Assembly (NCBI GenBank): GCA_022641835.1 | Contig: CP048723.1 | Location: forward strand, 1-64,000 | Length of the DNA stretch: 64,000 nucleotides | Direction: 5' to 3' | Origin: Petasospora fabianii | Taxonomy: Eukaryota > Ascomycota > Saccharomycetes > Phaffomycetales > Wickerhamomycetaceae | Shown: positions 8,803 through 18,296 of the stretch, piece after piece | Position numbering within the stretch: the stretch's first letter is position 1 | How the letters are laid out: each line of letters starts with the position of its first letter | Translations under genes and position numbers: made by a program | Notes under the pieces: model-generated | Told to the model about the DNA's origin: nothing | Database searches by the model: none | What the model saw: only the letters and a program-made list of their open reading frames with translations

Positions 8803-9810
8803 ATGCCAAGTAAGGAGACAGAATCATCAGTTCCAATCGTTGACTTTGCTCCCTTCCTCAATGGTGGACAAGAAGGTAAGGTCAGAGTCGGTAAGCAGAT
8901 GGTATCTGTCATGAAGGAGTACGGATTCATGTATATCACCAATCATGGAATCTTGCAAAAAGACCAAGATGCAATTTTTGAGTGGAGCAAAAAGTTCTTT
9001 GCGATGCCTACTGAGAACAAGATGAAGTGTCCACATCCACCCCTTGGTTCATATCATAGAGGATACTCCTCTTTAGGTAAAGAAAAAGCTTCACAGGCTA
9101 TCTTCATGGATGGAGAAGAGCGGATAAAGACAGAGAATGTTCCAGATATTAAGGAATCTTTTGACATTGGCAATCCAGAAGACAATTCTGTCTACAAAAA
9201 CTTGTGGCCAGATGCTCAAGATATCCCAGAATTTCAAAACTCTATGGAGCAGTATTGGGCCAAGTGTAACGTCACCAGTAAGTTGTTTCTAAGAGCCATT
9301 GCCCTTGGAATGGACCTGGAAGAAGAGTTCTTTTTGGATTATCACAAGAAGTCAGAAAACCAACTTCGTCTTCTTCATTACCCACCAACAGATGAGGCCA
9401 ACTTGAAGACTGGTAAGGCTGAGAGAATTGGTGCACATACTGACTTTGGTACACTCACAATGCTACTTCAGGATGAGTGTGGTGGACTTCAGGTTGAACA
9501 TCCTTACCAGAAAGGCGTGTTTTTACCTGCACCATATATCAAGGGCTCTATAGTTATGAACACGGGTGATTTCCTTCAGAGATGGTCAAATGATACCTTG
9601 AAGTCTACACTGCACAGAGTCACAGCCCCACCTGTCAATTCTGAAACTGGAATATCCAAGGTCAGATACTCAATTCCCTATTTTGTATGCGCTGATGCAG
9701 ATAAAGTGATTGATGCCCTTGAGGGAACTTATGGTGACATGGTTCCAAAGAAATACGAGCCCATCACCTCTGGTGAGTACCTAACTATGAGACTGAATGC
9801 AACATACTGA
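8803..9810 (+). CDS. Thymine-7-hydroxylase-like Fe(II)/2-oxoglutarate oxygenase 2
   Basis: The protein has 335 residues and is a clear paralogue of the product of 3644-4645, alignable end to end by eye. Iron ligands are H212, D214 and H271; the 2-oxoglutarate arginine is R288. The C-terminus again ends in NATY, as in fungal thymine-7-hydroxylases. The main difference is the loop around residues 100-115, just before the PDIKESF motif, which is where substrate specificity could differ. Two such enzymes could act in successive oxidations or on different rings. Its promoter carries the triple GGTGGCGGGT array. It is intronless and presumably cytosolic. Confidence 0.86.
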   Translation: MPSKETESSVPIVDFAPFLNGGQEGKVRVGKQMVSVMKEYGFMYITNHGILQKDQDAIFEWSKKFFAMPTENKMKCPHPPLGSYHRGYSSLGKEKASQAIFMDGEERIKTENVPDIKESFDIGNPEDNSVYKNLWPDAQDIPEFQNSMEQYWAKCNVTSKLFLRAIALGMDLEEEFFLDYHKKSENQLRLLHYPPTDEANLKTGKAERIGAHTDFGTLTMLLQDECGGLQVEHPYQKGVFLPAPYIKGSIVMNTGDFLQRWSNDTLKSTLHRVTAPPVNSETGISKVRYSIPYFVCADADKVIDALEGTYGDMVPKKYEPITSGEYLTMRLNATY

Positions 9811-10120
9811 GTAGGTTGAATGAATTTTTAGTTAAGAAGATGAAAGGCTGTAGACCAGTATTTGGGACAATATATTGTCGTCCAAACGAAAGATACTAGC
9901 CTCTTGAGTATAAGCTGTTTCAGAAAGCTGAATCACAATAGTATCAAGCGGCCGTAAGTCTGGGGATACATATGCGAGCTGGCTATGAGGATATCGTTCT
10001 TCCATTGTCTCTATTGATTATCAAAAAAGAAAGATCAACTAAAAATAAATATAAATCTCATAAAGAAACACCCAATGTCCCAGCTAGGAAAAAGGGTCTA
10101 CCCACTCAAGGTAGCCAGAA
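9811..10120. other. Convergent 3' intergenic region
   Basis: This 310-nt spacer lies between the 3' ends of oxygenase 2 and NCS1 permease 1. It contains A-rich runs around 10020-10060 and no recognisable gene. It should hold both polyadenylation regions. Confidence 0.4.
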
Positions 10121-11842
10121 TTAAACATCATTAACAGCCTTAACCTTAACATGACCAATTGCCTTTGTATCAGAGGAGCTGTCACCAGAAACATCAAGCT
10201 CGATGCCTTCATACTCATCATATACCTTGTCAGTGTAAGGTGCCTCCTCACCTAGACCAGCTGGTGGGAATACCAAGTTGATGAGGTAATGTACAACCAT
10301 TGTTGTCACAATACCAAACAAGTAGGTTAAATTGTAAAGCTTTTCATAGCCTGATGGCATTGGATAGCCACCACCACTGCATATAAGACCCGGTAGAGTT
10401 GGTAAAGAGCCAGCAGCAATAGAGAACATTCCTCTCCAATTGATGCCCCATTTGTAGTTGTAAATCGAGGATTCATCGTTTTGGTAGAGGTCTGGCATGC
10501 GATACTTTTGCTTTCTGACAAAGAAGTAGTCAGCAACAGCGCAACCAACAAGAGGTCCGATAAAGACAGCAAATCCAGAGATAACAGTCAAGAAAACACC
10601 AGAAGTGGAGAGAAGTTTCCATGGTTGACACAAGATACCAATGATAGACATGATGTAAGAACCTCTTCTGATATTAATATATTTTGGCCAGAATCCAGCA
10701 ATGTCCATACCAGTAGAGCAGGCAGTGAGCAAAACAGCTTGCCACAACTGACCAGAGATGATACCAAAAGAGGCAAAGAACACTGCACCACGGGCAGCTG
10801 GACTGAAATCGTAGTGAACAAGCAGTGAAGGCAAGAGGGCCACGGGGTTCCAGTAGATGATACCCAGAACTGGTTCCATAGCAGCTGATGCAAAAATACC
10901 CATAGCAGCAGTGCAAAACCCAGTGATGGGAGCACTGATCAACTGAGACCAGTTTGGAGCGAATCTTGTCTTGGCGTAACGAGTCCAATCACTTTGACCG
11001 AGGATACCAGAATTGGAACCCATAATACTGGTGATCATAAAGAACACTCCCCAAGCAGGATTAAACCCAGTTTCTGTGGAGCTTGGCTTGTCCCAAAGAG
11101 GACCAAGCTTACCACCGTTGGCATGGACAGCCCAGCCAAGAATACCGAAGAAAGACCCACATTGAAGCACAAAGGAGATGTGAACCATGGTCTGCATTTT
11201 CTCTGGTGGAGTCAGCATCACCAAGCAAAAGAGGACGAGAGCTACCATAACACCAATCAGCTCAATCTTGGTCAATGGACTCCAATCGGAGAATGTTTGT
11301 CCCAAGTCACCCGTGATACAACTTGGTGACAGAGCTCCAAAAGCGCCGACAAATCCTTGTCCAATATAGTAAAAATGTGATCCCTGCCAAATACAAGCAA
11401 CAAATGACTTAATGGCAATAGGTAAATAACAACCATAAAACCCAAAAGCAGCACGGGAGGTAACAGTGTAACCAATTCTCCATTTTTGTCCGATAGCACC
11501 AATAGCACAACAGAGAATACCGACGAGGAGCCAGCCGACAGCCATGGCCACGAGGGCAAGCTTACAGTTGAGACCATACGCTAGCGCACTGGATCCCATG
11601 GACCAAGTTGGGATACCCATACCGGCAACGGCCCAGTAGCCAAAGTAGGAGATGGCAGTCCATGTCTGTCTGTCCTTTGGAGTTGGAATGAGGTCTCTGT
11701 TTGTCCATCTCGACTCCTCAAACTCGTCACCTTCTTCCTTTCTGACAGCAAGCAGCTCCGATACTGGGAGCTTGTCTGGGTTGGTGATGACACGCTTGAT
11801 CCATAAGTCGTCATAGAACGCACGTAGATAGAAGCTGGTCAT
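10121..11842 (-). CDS. NCS1-family permease 1 (Fur/Dal4-type)
   Basis: The protein has 573 residues with about 12 hydrophobic segments. It belongs to the nucleobase-cation-symport-1 family, Fur branch (yeast uracil, uridine, allantoin and thiamine permeases). Family marks include the NRDLIPTP motif near residue 50, the conserved GSNSGILGQSDWTRYA block in the middle and the ADYFFVRKQ segment late in the protein. It is a plasma-membrane importer of a nucleobase, hydantoin-like ring or related compound; the bacterial hydantoin permease Mhp1 belongs to the same superfamily. The N-terminal cytosolic stretch is rich in acidic residues and Lys, typical of proteins turned over by ubiquitination. Placement beside ring-cleaving enzymes supports a cyclic ureide or pyrimidine substrate. 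Confidence 0.88.
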   Translation of the reverse strand: MTSFYLRAFYDDLWIKRVITNPDKLPVSELLAVRKEEGDEFEESRWTNRDLIPTPKDRQTWTAISYFGYWAVAGMGIPTWSMGSSALAYGLNCKLALVAMAVGWLLVGILCCAIGAIGQKWRIGYTVTSRAAFGFYGCYLPIAIKSFVACIWQGSHFYYIGQGFVGAFGALSPSCITGDLGQTFSDWSPLTKIELIGVMVALVLFCLVMLTPPEKMQTMVHISFVLQCGSFFGILGWAVHANGGKLGPLWDKPSSTETGFNPAWGVFFMITSIMGSNSGILGQSDWTRYAKTRFAPNWSQLISAPITGFCTAAMGIFASAAMEPVLGIIYWNPVALLPSLLVHYDFSPAARGAVFFASFGIISGQLWQAVLLTACSTGMDIAGFWPKYINIRRGSYIMSIIGILCQPWKLLSTSGVFLTVISGFAVFIGPLVGCAVADYFFVRKQKYRMPDLYQNDESSIYNYKWGINWRGMFSIAAGSLPTLPGLICSGGGYPMPSGYEKLYNLTYLFGIVTTMVVHYLINLVFPPAGLGEEAPYTDKVYDEYEGIELDVSGDSSSDTKAIGHVKVKAVNDV

Positions 11843-12329
11843 GGTTGTTGGTTGTAGACTGTGTGTATGAGTGTCTTGGGAATCAGCTCGGTAGCGTCAT
11901 GCGGTCTGCAATGGATGGTTTTATAGCGGATGAAGCTTTTGAGAACAAATGAGATAGCATAGTGAAGTGTTTCGGTAACGTTGTTCACTGATACGACACT
12001 ATGATTGTTGGTTATGGAGAAACCTCCACCGGTGTTATCCCGATGCGGTTAATGTAGTTTCGCTGTATTTGCTGATGGCTCACTGATAAGAAGCGCAGGT
12101 CTAGCGAGTCTAGAGAGACTAAGGGGGCTAGTCTACTGGGGAAGCCTTCAAGGGAAGCTGGTGACGGGTGCTCTATTTGATCACATGTCTTTCCTTCTCT
12201 TGTGTTGATAGATAAACTGCTAAGCCATTGCAGGGTTGAAAGGGTCGGGAAGGTATACAACTCCGCTAGATAAAGTAAATATTGTTGTTTTGAATTATTC
12301 AAGCCAGCAGTTCCTAAAGAGCACAGCAT
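11843..12329. other. Intergenic: permease 1 promoter and MFS 3' region
   Basis: This spacer should contain the promoter of permease 1 at its left and the 3' region of the sugar-porter gene at its right. A leftward frame of 105 codons begins beside the MFS stop, but it has no recognisable domain and I do not call it. Confidence 0.4.
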
Positions 12330-13919
12330 TCAAGGAGTCTCATCTTGCGTCTTCTCCTCCTCAGATACACTAACAACATGCTGAACGCTTGGCTTGGAGC
12401 TAAAATTAAGTGCGTTCTCTTCATCACCGCCACCACATACGTAGACCGAAGTATCCACAAAGCCCATCATGACTCTTCCATGGTCCATAAACAGTGTGTC
12501 AACAGACTCCAATGTCAGACCTTTAACCTCTGGATAAAAAAGATAGAACATCACAGCAAATGCCAGATTGGTTACTGTGAAGATGATGTACGATCTGTAG
12601 GTGATGTTGGAAATGATTGTTGGTGTGATCTCAACAACAAAGAAATTCCACAACCAGTTAGCAGAGACACCCAAAGCTGTCCCCCTGCTACGCTGTGACA
12701 GTGGCAGAAGTTCTGGGACAATTACCCATGGGATACAGTTGGCCGTTGCACCAAACACCAATTGGAAGAGGAAAAAGAAGGCAACAGAGGCAGCACCAGT
12801 GCTTTTAGATTTCGAAGGATCATCTTGGAAACTCAGCAAGATGGTAACCATCATCATGCACAATCCACAACAGGCATGGCCAAACGCAGATGGTAAACGT
12901 CTTCCGAGTTTGTCACTGTAGAAGGATGGGACAAGAGAGCCAATGGTGAAACAGATGACACAACATCCGCCTAAGATCATAGCCAAATTTCTGTCAAGAC
13001 CAACATTTTGAATCAACACAGTGGTGATGTAGTAGTTAATCAAATTGATACCAGATAATTGTTGGGCAAACATCGACATGTATGACAAGATCATTCTTTG
13101 CCGTGTACGAACGGCATCTCTCTTGAATATCTGTGACCAATTGCCGCCTTCCAGATCCTCGATCAGCATTGATTGCTCAATTTCATTGTACAATGACACA
13201 ATCTCTGGATCATTAGCAGGCTTACCAAAGACGTAAGCCAGGTTCTTTCTGCAAACATCCTTCTTGCCAATCTTGTAAAGATATCTCGGAGATTCACAGA
13301 CAGTGATACATAATGCAAAGACAATAATGGCAAAGATCATCTGAGTAGCAATTGGAAGACGCCATTTCAAGTCACCAGATACGAAGGATAGACCATATGT
13401 GACCCAGTAGGCATAGACAAGGCCAATACCAACAAAGAGAGCTTCTGAGCACACAAGACGACCTCTCATGGACTTGTGACAATTTTCAGATTGGTACATA
13501 GGTACAGTTGAGGTCTCCAGGCCCGTCCCGACCCCAGATAAGAATCTTCCAATCATGAGCTGAGGAACACCAAAGGCACTGGTTTGAAGGGCAACACCAA
13601 TGAGAATCATGACCATAGCTAGCATGATATTGAGACGGCGACCCAAAATGTCTCCAACGAAAAAATTCAAGATACAACCAAAGAAACAACCAAGTGTGTA
13701 GATAGAGACAACGATACCAAGGAAGGAACCAGTCGGATGATTGAAAGTGTCGAGAAATTCATCACCATCAATCAAGTTACCCATAACACCTTGCTCGATA
13801 CCAAAGAGGATGAAAGCTAGCTCACATGTTAAGGTGATTGCCCAACTAATCTGCTTTCCAGAGCTCCAGAAAGATCTTCCTTCCCCGATAAGTGTATTCA
13901 CAGCGTTCAGGACCCCCAT
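12330..13919 (-). CDS. MFS transporter, sugar-porter family
   Basis: The protein has 529 residues with twelve predicted membrane spans. Sugar-porter signatures are visible: a GRR motif after TM2 (ILGRRLNIM), CESPRYL at the end of TM6, QQLSGINLINYY in TM7, DKLGRR in the second half and YPEVKGLTLESVD after TM12. It should be a plasma-membrane proton symporter or facilitator, but the substrate is uncertain; family members also move polyols, organic acids and quinate. It lies inside the hydantoin/pyrimidine-type cluster, so a non-sugar carbon product is conceivable. Intronless. Its promoter region (13920-14656) ends at the Zn2Cys6 regulator gene. Confidence 0.85.
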   Translation of the reverse strand: MGVLNAVNTLIGEGRSFWSSGKQISWAITLTCELAFILFGIEQGVMGNLIDGDEFLDTFNHPTGSFLGIVVSIYTLGCFFGCILNFFVGDILGRRLNIMLAMVMILIGVALQTSAFGVPQLMIGRFLSGVGTGLETSTVPMYQSENCHKSMRGRLVCSEALFVGIGLVYAYWVTYGLSFVSGDLKWRLPIATQMIFAIIVFALCITVCESPRYLYKIGKKDVCRKNLAYVFGKPANDPEIVSLYNEIEQSMLIEDLEGGNWSQIFKRDAVRTRQRMILSYMSMFAQQLSGINLINYYITTVLIQNVGLDRNLAMILGGCCVICFTIGSLVPSFYSDKLGRRLPSAFGHACCGLCMMMVTILLSFQDDPSKSKSTGAASVAFFFLFQLVFGATANCIPWVIVPELLPLSQRSRGTALGVSANWLWNFFVVEITPTIISNITYRSYIIFTVTNLAFAVMFYLFYPEVKGLTLESVDTLFMDHGRVMMGFVDTSVYVCGGGDEENALNFSSKPSVQHVVSVSEEEKTQDETP

Positions 13920-14656
13920 TTTCTTTTTTGATGGAGTCTGGTTAATGGGTTTCTGACGAGCTCAAGTGTATACATGGGGCCCTAGGTTCTCTTATAAAAC
14001 ACCAGGGCTTGGATATATGCTGGAGGAGACAAAGACATGATAGACAGCTCTCCCCACATGATTCACGTAACGCCAATGACTCCACTATTGTTGTTGATCG
14101 GCTATGGACAAGGTTTTGCCATAGTGTGCGGCTAAACGGCACCGACACTCAGGGTTGGCATGGTATAGACGAAGTTCTTTAATCATGCGTCATCTTGCTC
14201 CGTCGAACCGCGGGTGCCAGCACCTTGGGCTAAAAAAGGAACCAAAGAAGATCAAAAAGTGTGATTTGACATCGGTGTGCTAAGCTGAGGGCCAAGTTGC
14301 TATCTTGTGTCCAGGGTAGATCAATGGTCGGTCTTGCCGACCGAAGCATGAAACTATTTTATATGTCTCGCTAACGTTTTCGCAGCAACTACTACTTGTG
14401 TGAAGCCCCCTTCTACCTACAGCTCGGGTGTTGCTACACTACAGTACATATCAACTGTATAGACTCACAATTAGCGACCCGTACTGGCCAATTGCCGACA
14501 ACCGACTCCGACGAGCAGACCTACAAAGGTTAACCGTATCCGCAGGCACCCCGTGTATTCGCTACGTCATTAGTTGTTGGTGCTTCTGTGTTTCTTTTAT
14601 TTGCTTTTACTCGGGATTGTTAGGTAATCATACAATGACTGAAGCTATAATCATAA
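13920..14656. other. Long intergenic region upstream of MFS gene
   Basis: This 737-nt region lies between the MFS start codon and the 3' end of the Zn2Cys6 regulator. It contains a perfect GGTCGG-N5-CCGACC inverted repeat at 14326-14342, but no ORF, tRNA or element I can support. Confidence 0.4.
14326..14342. promoter_or_regulatory. Inverted repeat with CGG-N5-CCG core
   Basis: GGTCGG and CCGACC are separated by TCTTG, which gives inverted CGG triplets spaced by five bases. Zn2Cys6 dimers bind such layouts. The site is about 400 nt upstream of the sugar-porter gene and next to a Zn2Cys6 gene. Confidence 0.4.
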
Positions 14657-16399
14657 TCACCCAACAGAGTCCCACGTCTTCAAGTTGTTTGTGATGCTCT
14701 TCCAGACATCTTCCGGAAGCTCCTTCGATAACGGCTGGAATAGATCAAGGAATCCGTCGGTCTTCTGTTCGAGAGGTGACAGTGAGAAGGTGTTTGTGAT
14801 GGAGTCCAGCAACACAGTGTTTGGACTCGTTTCCGTTGTCTGGAGTGCTAAATTTGGTAGAGGTGTTGCCGTTGCACTTTTCACACTTGTGTCTTTGATC
14901 TTGTCGAAGAGGGCATCGAGCTCCTTGAGTCTAATCTCATTCTCCAATGCAGTGAAGTTACCGGAATCACACATCGCCTTGTTTAGGTCCCTTCCAAGTG
15001 CAATCAATGAGTCGTGTCCAGAAGTCATGTAGAGCACAAGTAGAGATGAGAACAAGTATCTGGCATCCCAGAATCCAAATTCTGAAAACATACCAATCTC
15101 TCGAAGTTGATGAAGGATATTGATATTAGATGCGGCAGCACTGACACATTTTTTAATTGCCTGTTGGTATCCAGTACCATTGTGTTGTCCCATGAATGTA
15201 GAAAGAAGCAGTGGACGCACGGTGATGATCATAATCTGATTCAATCTCAGATACAAGTTTGCATTGGTCCTATCGTTAGGTATAATGATAGAGAACTTCA
15301 TCTCATCGGGCAGTCCTTGTTGGAAGTTAGACAGTTTTGTCATACATATGAGAAGTTGCGAGATCGTCTTTTTAGTTGTTGGCTTGTAAATGGTCTTCAT
15401 AACATAGACGATGATGTCACTAAGTTGACCAGTAAGTTCAAGGATTTCCGTCTTGAAACCATCATTTAGATCAGCCAATGGTTTAAGAGGTGCAGTGACA
15501 TCGGCAGTTTCGACATGGATTGGAAGACCCAGCTTGGCGGACCAGATTACATCCATACAATGACAAGTCCACCAAAGTCTTCTGCGACGTTCCTGTTCCT
15601 CAATTGAGAGGTAGGTAGCTCGGCGGTGGAGACCTAAAACGAGACATGCCCTAACTGCAAGCCCATAGTATGCGTATGAAGTGTTTGATCTGTTGAGACC
15701 TTGTAGATAGAAGGCCATCAAAAGAAGTGTTTGAATGAATTTTGTAGTTGGCTCCTCATGATTTGGCTGAAAATGTCTGAGAGCCATATTGAAGAAGCAG
15801 ATCCCCGGTACATCTTCACCTGTCTTGACATTCATATACTGCTGCCCGATGGCAAGTGTAACAAACAAGAAACATAGATCCTCTCCTGTATCATATATCC
15901 GATCAACCTGTTTGTTTAACGTCTCACTCTGGTCAAATAGATAGTATTCTTGTCCAAGAAAGAGCATCACTTTCCCCATCAAAAACAAAGCATAGTCCTT
16001 ACCCGGTAAAGGGATGTTTGGAGTTTCCACCTCTTTATAATAAAACTTCATCGCTGAGGTCTGATCGACATCGATGTCCAGAAACGAATAGAGCGATGAG
16101 TCTGTTGTTCCCTCTGTTTGGAAGACGTTCTCATCGAGAACATCCTCGGGGGGAGTTGAACCCGAGCGTACTTGTTCGAGTTGATGGATGCGCCGCTGGA
16201 GCTTTAGAATGTCAGACTCGTGCACAGTGACCACTCGGTCTCTTTCCGGATATTCACATGTCTTGCCTGTCATTGAACAATTGCGACACACGGGTCTCTC
16301 TCCAGAACACTTAATCTTATGGGATCTGCACCAATGACAGGCGAGATGGGCCCTTCCTCTAGACTTAACGGAGATGTACTCGATTTTGTCGGTGACCAT
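14657..16399 (-). CDS. Zn2Cys6 transcription factor 1
   Basis: The protein has 580 residues. Its N-terminus carries a canonical binuclear zinc cluster of spacing C-x2-C-x6-C-x6-C-x2-C-x6-C at about residues 21-48 (ACHWCRSHKIKC ... CSMTGKTC). A short coiled-coil-like stretch follows at about 58-75 (DILKLQRRIHQLEQV), then a fungal_trans homology region containing RRRRLWWTCHCMD near residue 275. It should act in the nucleus as a dimeric DNA-binding regulator. It sits immediately 3' of the hydantoinase gene in the same orientation, and its own promoter holds CGG/CCG triplets. This makes it a strong candidate for the regulator of the hydantoinase-racemase-carbamoylase genes. Confidence 0.88.
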   Translation of the reverse strand: MVTDKIEYISVKSRGRAHLACHWCRSHKIKCSGERPVCRNCSMTGKTCEYPERDRVVTVHESDILKLQRRIHQLEQVRSGSTPPEDVLDENVFQTEGTTDSSLYSFLDIDVDQTSAMKFYYKEVETPNIPLPGKDYALFLMGKVMLFLGQEYYLFDQSETLNKQVDRIYDTGEDLCFLFVTLAIGQQYMNVKTGEDVPGICFFNMALRHFQPNHEEPTTKFIQTLLLMAFYLQGLNRSNTSYAYYGLAVRACLVLGLHRRATYLSIEEQERRRRLWWTCHCMDVIWSAKLGLPIHVETADVTAPLKPLADLNDGFKTEILELTGQLSDIIVYVMKTIYKPTTKKTISQLLICMTKLSNFQQGLPDEMKFSIIIPNDRTNANLYLRLNQIMIITVRPLLLSTFMGQHNGTGYQQAIKKCVSAAASNINILHQLREIGMFSEFGFWDARYLFSSLLVLYMTSGHDSLIALGRDLNKAMCDSGNFTALENEIRLKELDALFDKIKDTSVKSATATPLPNLALQTTETSPNTVLLDSITNTFSLSPLEQKTDGFLDLFQPLSKELPEDVWKSITNNLKTWDSVG

Positions 16400-16814
16400 T
16401 GTGGGACTTGGACAGGCACCTATTCGGGCTGTCCGGGGGAACTAGCTGCACTTGATATTACTTCGTGTACTTGGAGTACTTCGAGACGGTCTGTTTGTTT
16501 ATTCAGTGATGAATTTGCGGAAAAAACTGTTCACTTTCTCTGACAGTGGTCTGAGTCCTCATAGCCATTCCGATAGGAAAAGCGGAGACTAAATCCGTCG
16601 GGGGCCTAGCTTATCGGCTATCAGCGGAGATCCCACAATAGTCTTGGGCTAGACCTAGACCTAGAGCGAAACTCATAAGGGGCCTGATGACCTAAGTTTT
16701 AGCACTTTGATAGTGCATCGGTAAGACTTCTGGGGTCATGGGTCTTGATGCCCTGATCCCTGATATAATGTTTACACCCGACTCTATAATGGGAATTCTA
16801 TATATATATGATAG
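16400..16814. promoter_or_regulatory. Zn2Cys6 factor 1 promoter / hydantoinase 3' region
   Basis: This spacer contains CGG-N9-CCG at 16583-16597 and a 12-mer ATCAGCGGAGAT at 16620-16631 that recurs exactly at 24257-24268 in the carbamoylase promoter. A short TA-repeat beside the hydantoinase stop codon is probably part of its 3' end signal. Confidence 0.45.
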
Positions 16815-18296
16815 TCAAGCAAAGATTGGGTTCAATTCACCTTTTGGACCAGCAAGGGTGGATGGGCCTCTCTTGAGATAGTTACCAGACCCGAGCTTGT
16901 TCAGCACTCCACCGTTGTCTCTGTCCCAGGCAATTTGTCCTCTCAACACGGTATATCTTGGCCAATTTGTGAAAGTCATACCTTCAAATGGAGAGTAATC
17001 AATGTCGTGATGCAACATTTTATTGTCAAGCTCGAATGGCTTCATCTGGCCCTTTGGATACCAAATAGTGAAGTCAGCATCATATCCGATTCCAATGGTA
17101 CCTTTCTTATCACTTAAACCGTACAACTTTGCAGGGTTTGTCGAGCATAGCTCAACAAACTTCTGTGGTGTGATGCGTCCAGTCTCAACACCATAGCAGA
17201 ATAAGAGAGGAAGACGCGTCTCAATACCTGGAAGACCATTTGGAACCTGCTTGTAATGTGGAAGTCCATTAACGATACCGAGCTTTTTACCTTTTGGATG
17301 GTCGTATTTGGAAGGTGCATGATCAGAGGAGAAAACAGTGACGGTACCATTAATGATAGATCTCCATACACCTTCAAGCTCCTTTTGATCCTGTCTCAAT
17401 GGAGGAGAGCAGATGTACTTGGCTCCTTCAAAGCTATCATCAGCGTGCTTATGGTTGCAACAACCCTGCTTGAGATAGTCACTAGTGAGGAAGAGGTATT
17501 GTGGACAAGTCTCAGCATAGATTGGCGTAAGCTGCTTCTGTGCGTTTTCAACATGAGAAAGGGCAAGCTCAGAAGACATGTGAACAATTAATATTGGAAC
17601 GTCAATGATCTTGGCCAAGGAGATCACTCTATAAGATGCCTCCTCTTCCGCCTCAATCGGTCTAGACATCGAGTGGTAGTATGGGTCTGTCATCTTCTTC
17701 TCTTGAAGCTTTTCGTTGATGAAATCAATCACATCAGAGTTTTCAGCGTGAATCATTGTTGTCATCTCAAGCTTTCTAGTCTCGAGCAAGATATCCAGGA
17801 GCTGAGAGTCGTTGAGTTTGTAACGTGGATAAGTGGTGTATACCTTAATCGATGTGATACCTTCCTGACTGACGATCTCTGGAAGCTGCTTGAGCATTGT
17901 GGCATTTGGATCTGAGACAATGAGATGGAATCCATAATCACAGTAAGCACCAACCGAGGCCCTCTTGTGGTAATCTGCAACAACTGCTTTCAGATCATAA
18001 GATCCCTTTGGCTGGATAGCGAATGGTAAAATCGTTGTATTTCCACCTGCAATAGCAGATCGGGAACCGGACTCAAAGTTATCACCAGTTGGAGCATTGT
18101 CCTGATCGATATGAACGTGTGAGTCAACACCACCCGGCGTAACGTAGCCACCTTGGGCATCGATGACCTTGATACCTTCGAGAGGCTCGGTGGTCATTGT
18201 CTGGATTATACCATCTTTGATACCGATGTAGACAGATGGTGGGAGAATGTCAGAGGCAGTGACGATGTAGCCGTTGTGTATAACCAAGTCAAACAT
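16815..18296 (-). CDS. Hydantoinase/dihydropyrimidinase-type cyclic amidohydrolase
   Basis: The protein has 493 residues and belongs to the amidohydrolase superfamily, D-hydantoinase/dihydropyrimidinase branch. The complete binuclear metal site can be read: H60 and H62 (SHVHID), the lysine that becomes carboxylated K151 (SIKVYTT), H183 (MIHAEN), H239 (IVHMSS) and D325 (SSDHAP). It should hydrolyse the C-N bond of 5-substituted hydantoins or dihydropyrimidines, giving N-carbamoyl amino acids. Length matches bacterial D-hydantoinases (about 460-490) better than Lachancea PYD2 (about 540). It is divergent from the hydantoin racemase gene and next to a matching carbamoylase, which favours hydantoins over reductive pyrimidine breakdown. 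No dihydropyrimidine dehydrogenase is present in the window. Confidence 0.9.
   Translation of the reverse strand: MFDLVIHNGYIVTASDILPPSVYIGIKDGIIQTMTTEPLEGIKVIDAQGGYVTPGGVDSHVHIDQDNAPTGDNFESGSRSAIAGGNTTILPFAIQPKGSYDLKAVVADYHKRASVGAYCDYGFHLIVSDPNATMLKQLPEIVSQEGITSIKVYTTYPRYKLNDSQLLDILLETRKLEMTTMIHAENSDVIDFINEKLQEKKMTDPYYHSMSRPIEAEEEASYRVISLAKIIDVPILIVHMSSELALSHVENAQKQLTPIYAETCPQYLFLTSDYLKQGCCNHKHADDSFEGAKYICSPPLRQDQKELEGVWRSIINGTVTVFSSDHAPSKYDHPKGKKLGIVNGLPHYKQVPNGLPGIETRLPLLFCYGVETGRITPQKFVELCSTNPAKLYGLSDKKGTIGIGYDADFTIWYPKGQMKPFELDNKMLHHDIDYSPFEGMTFTNWPRYTVLRGQIAWDRDNGGVLNKLGSGNYLKRGPSTLAGPKGELNPIFA

Noticed and set aside
12012-12329. 105-codon leftward frame beside the sugar-porter stop codon
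   Set aside because: No recognisable domain and no sign of a promoter; composition is that of intergenic DNA.
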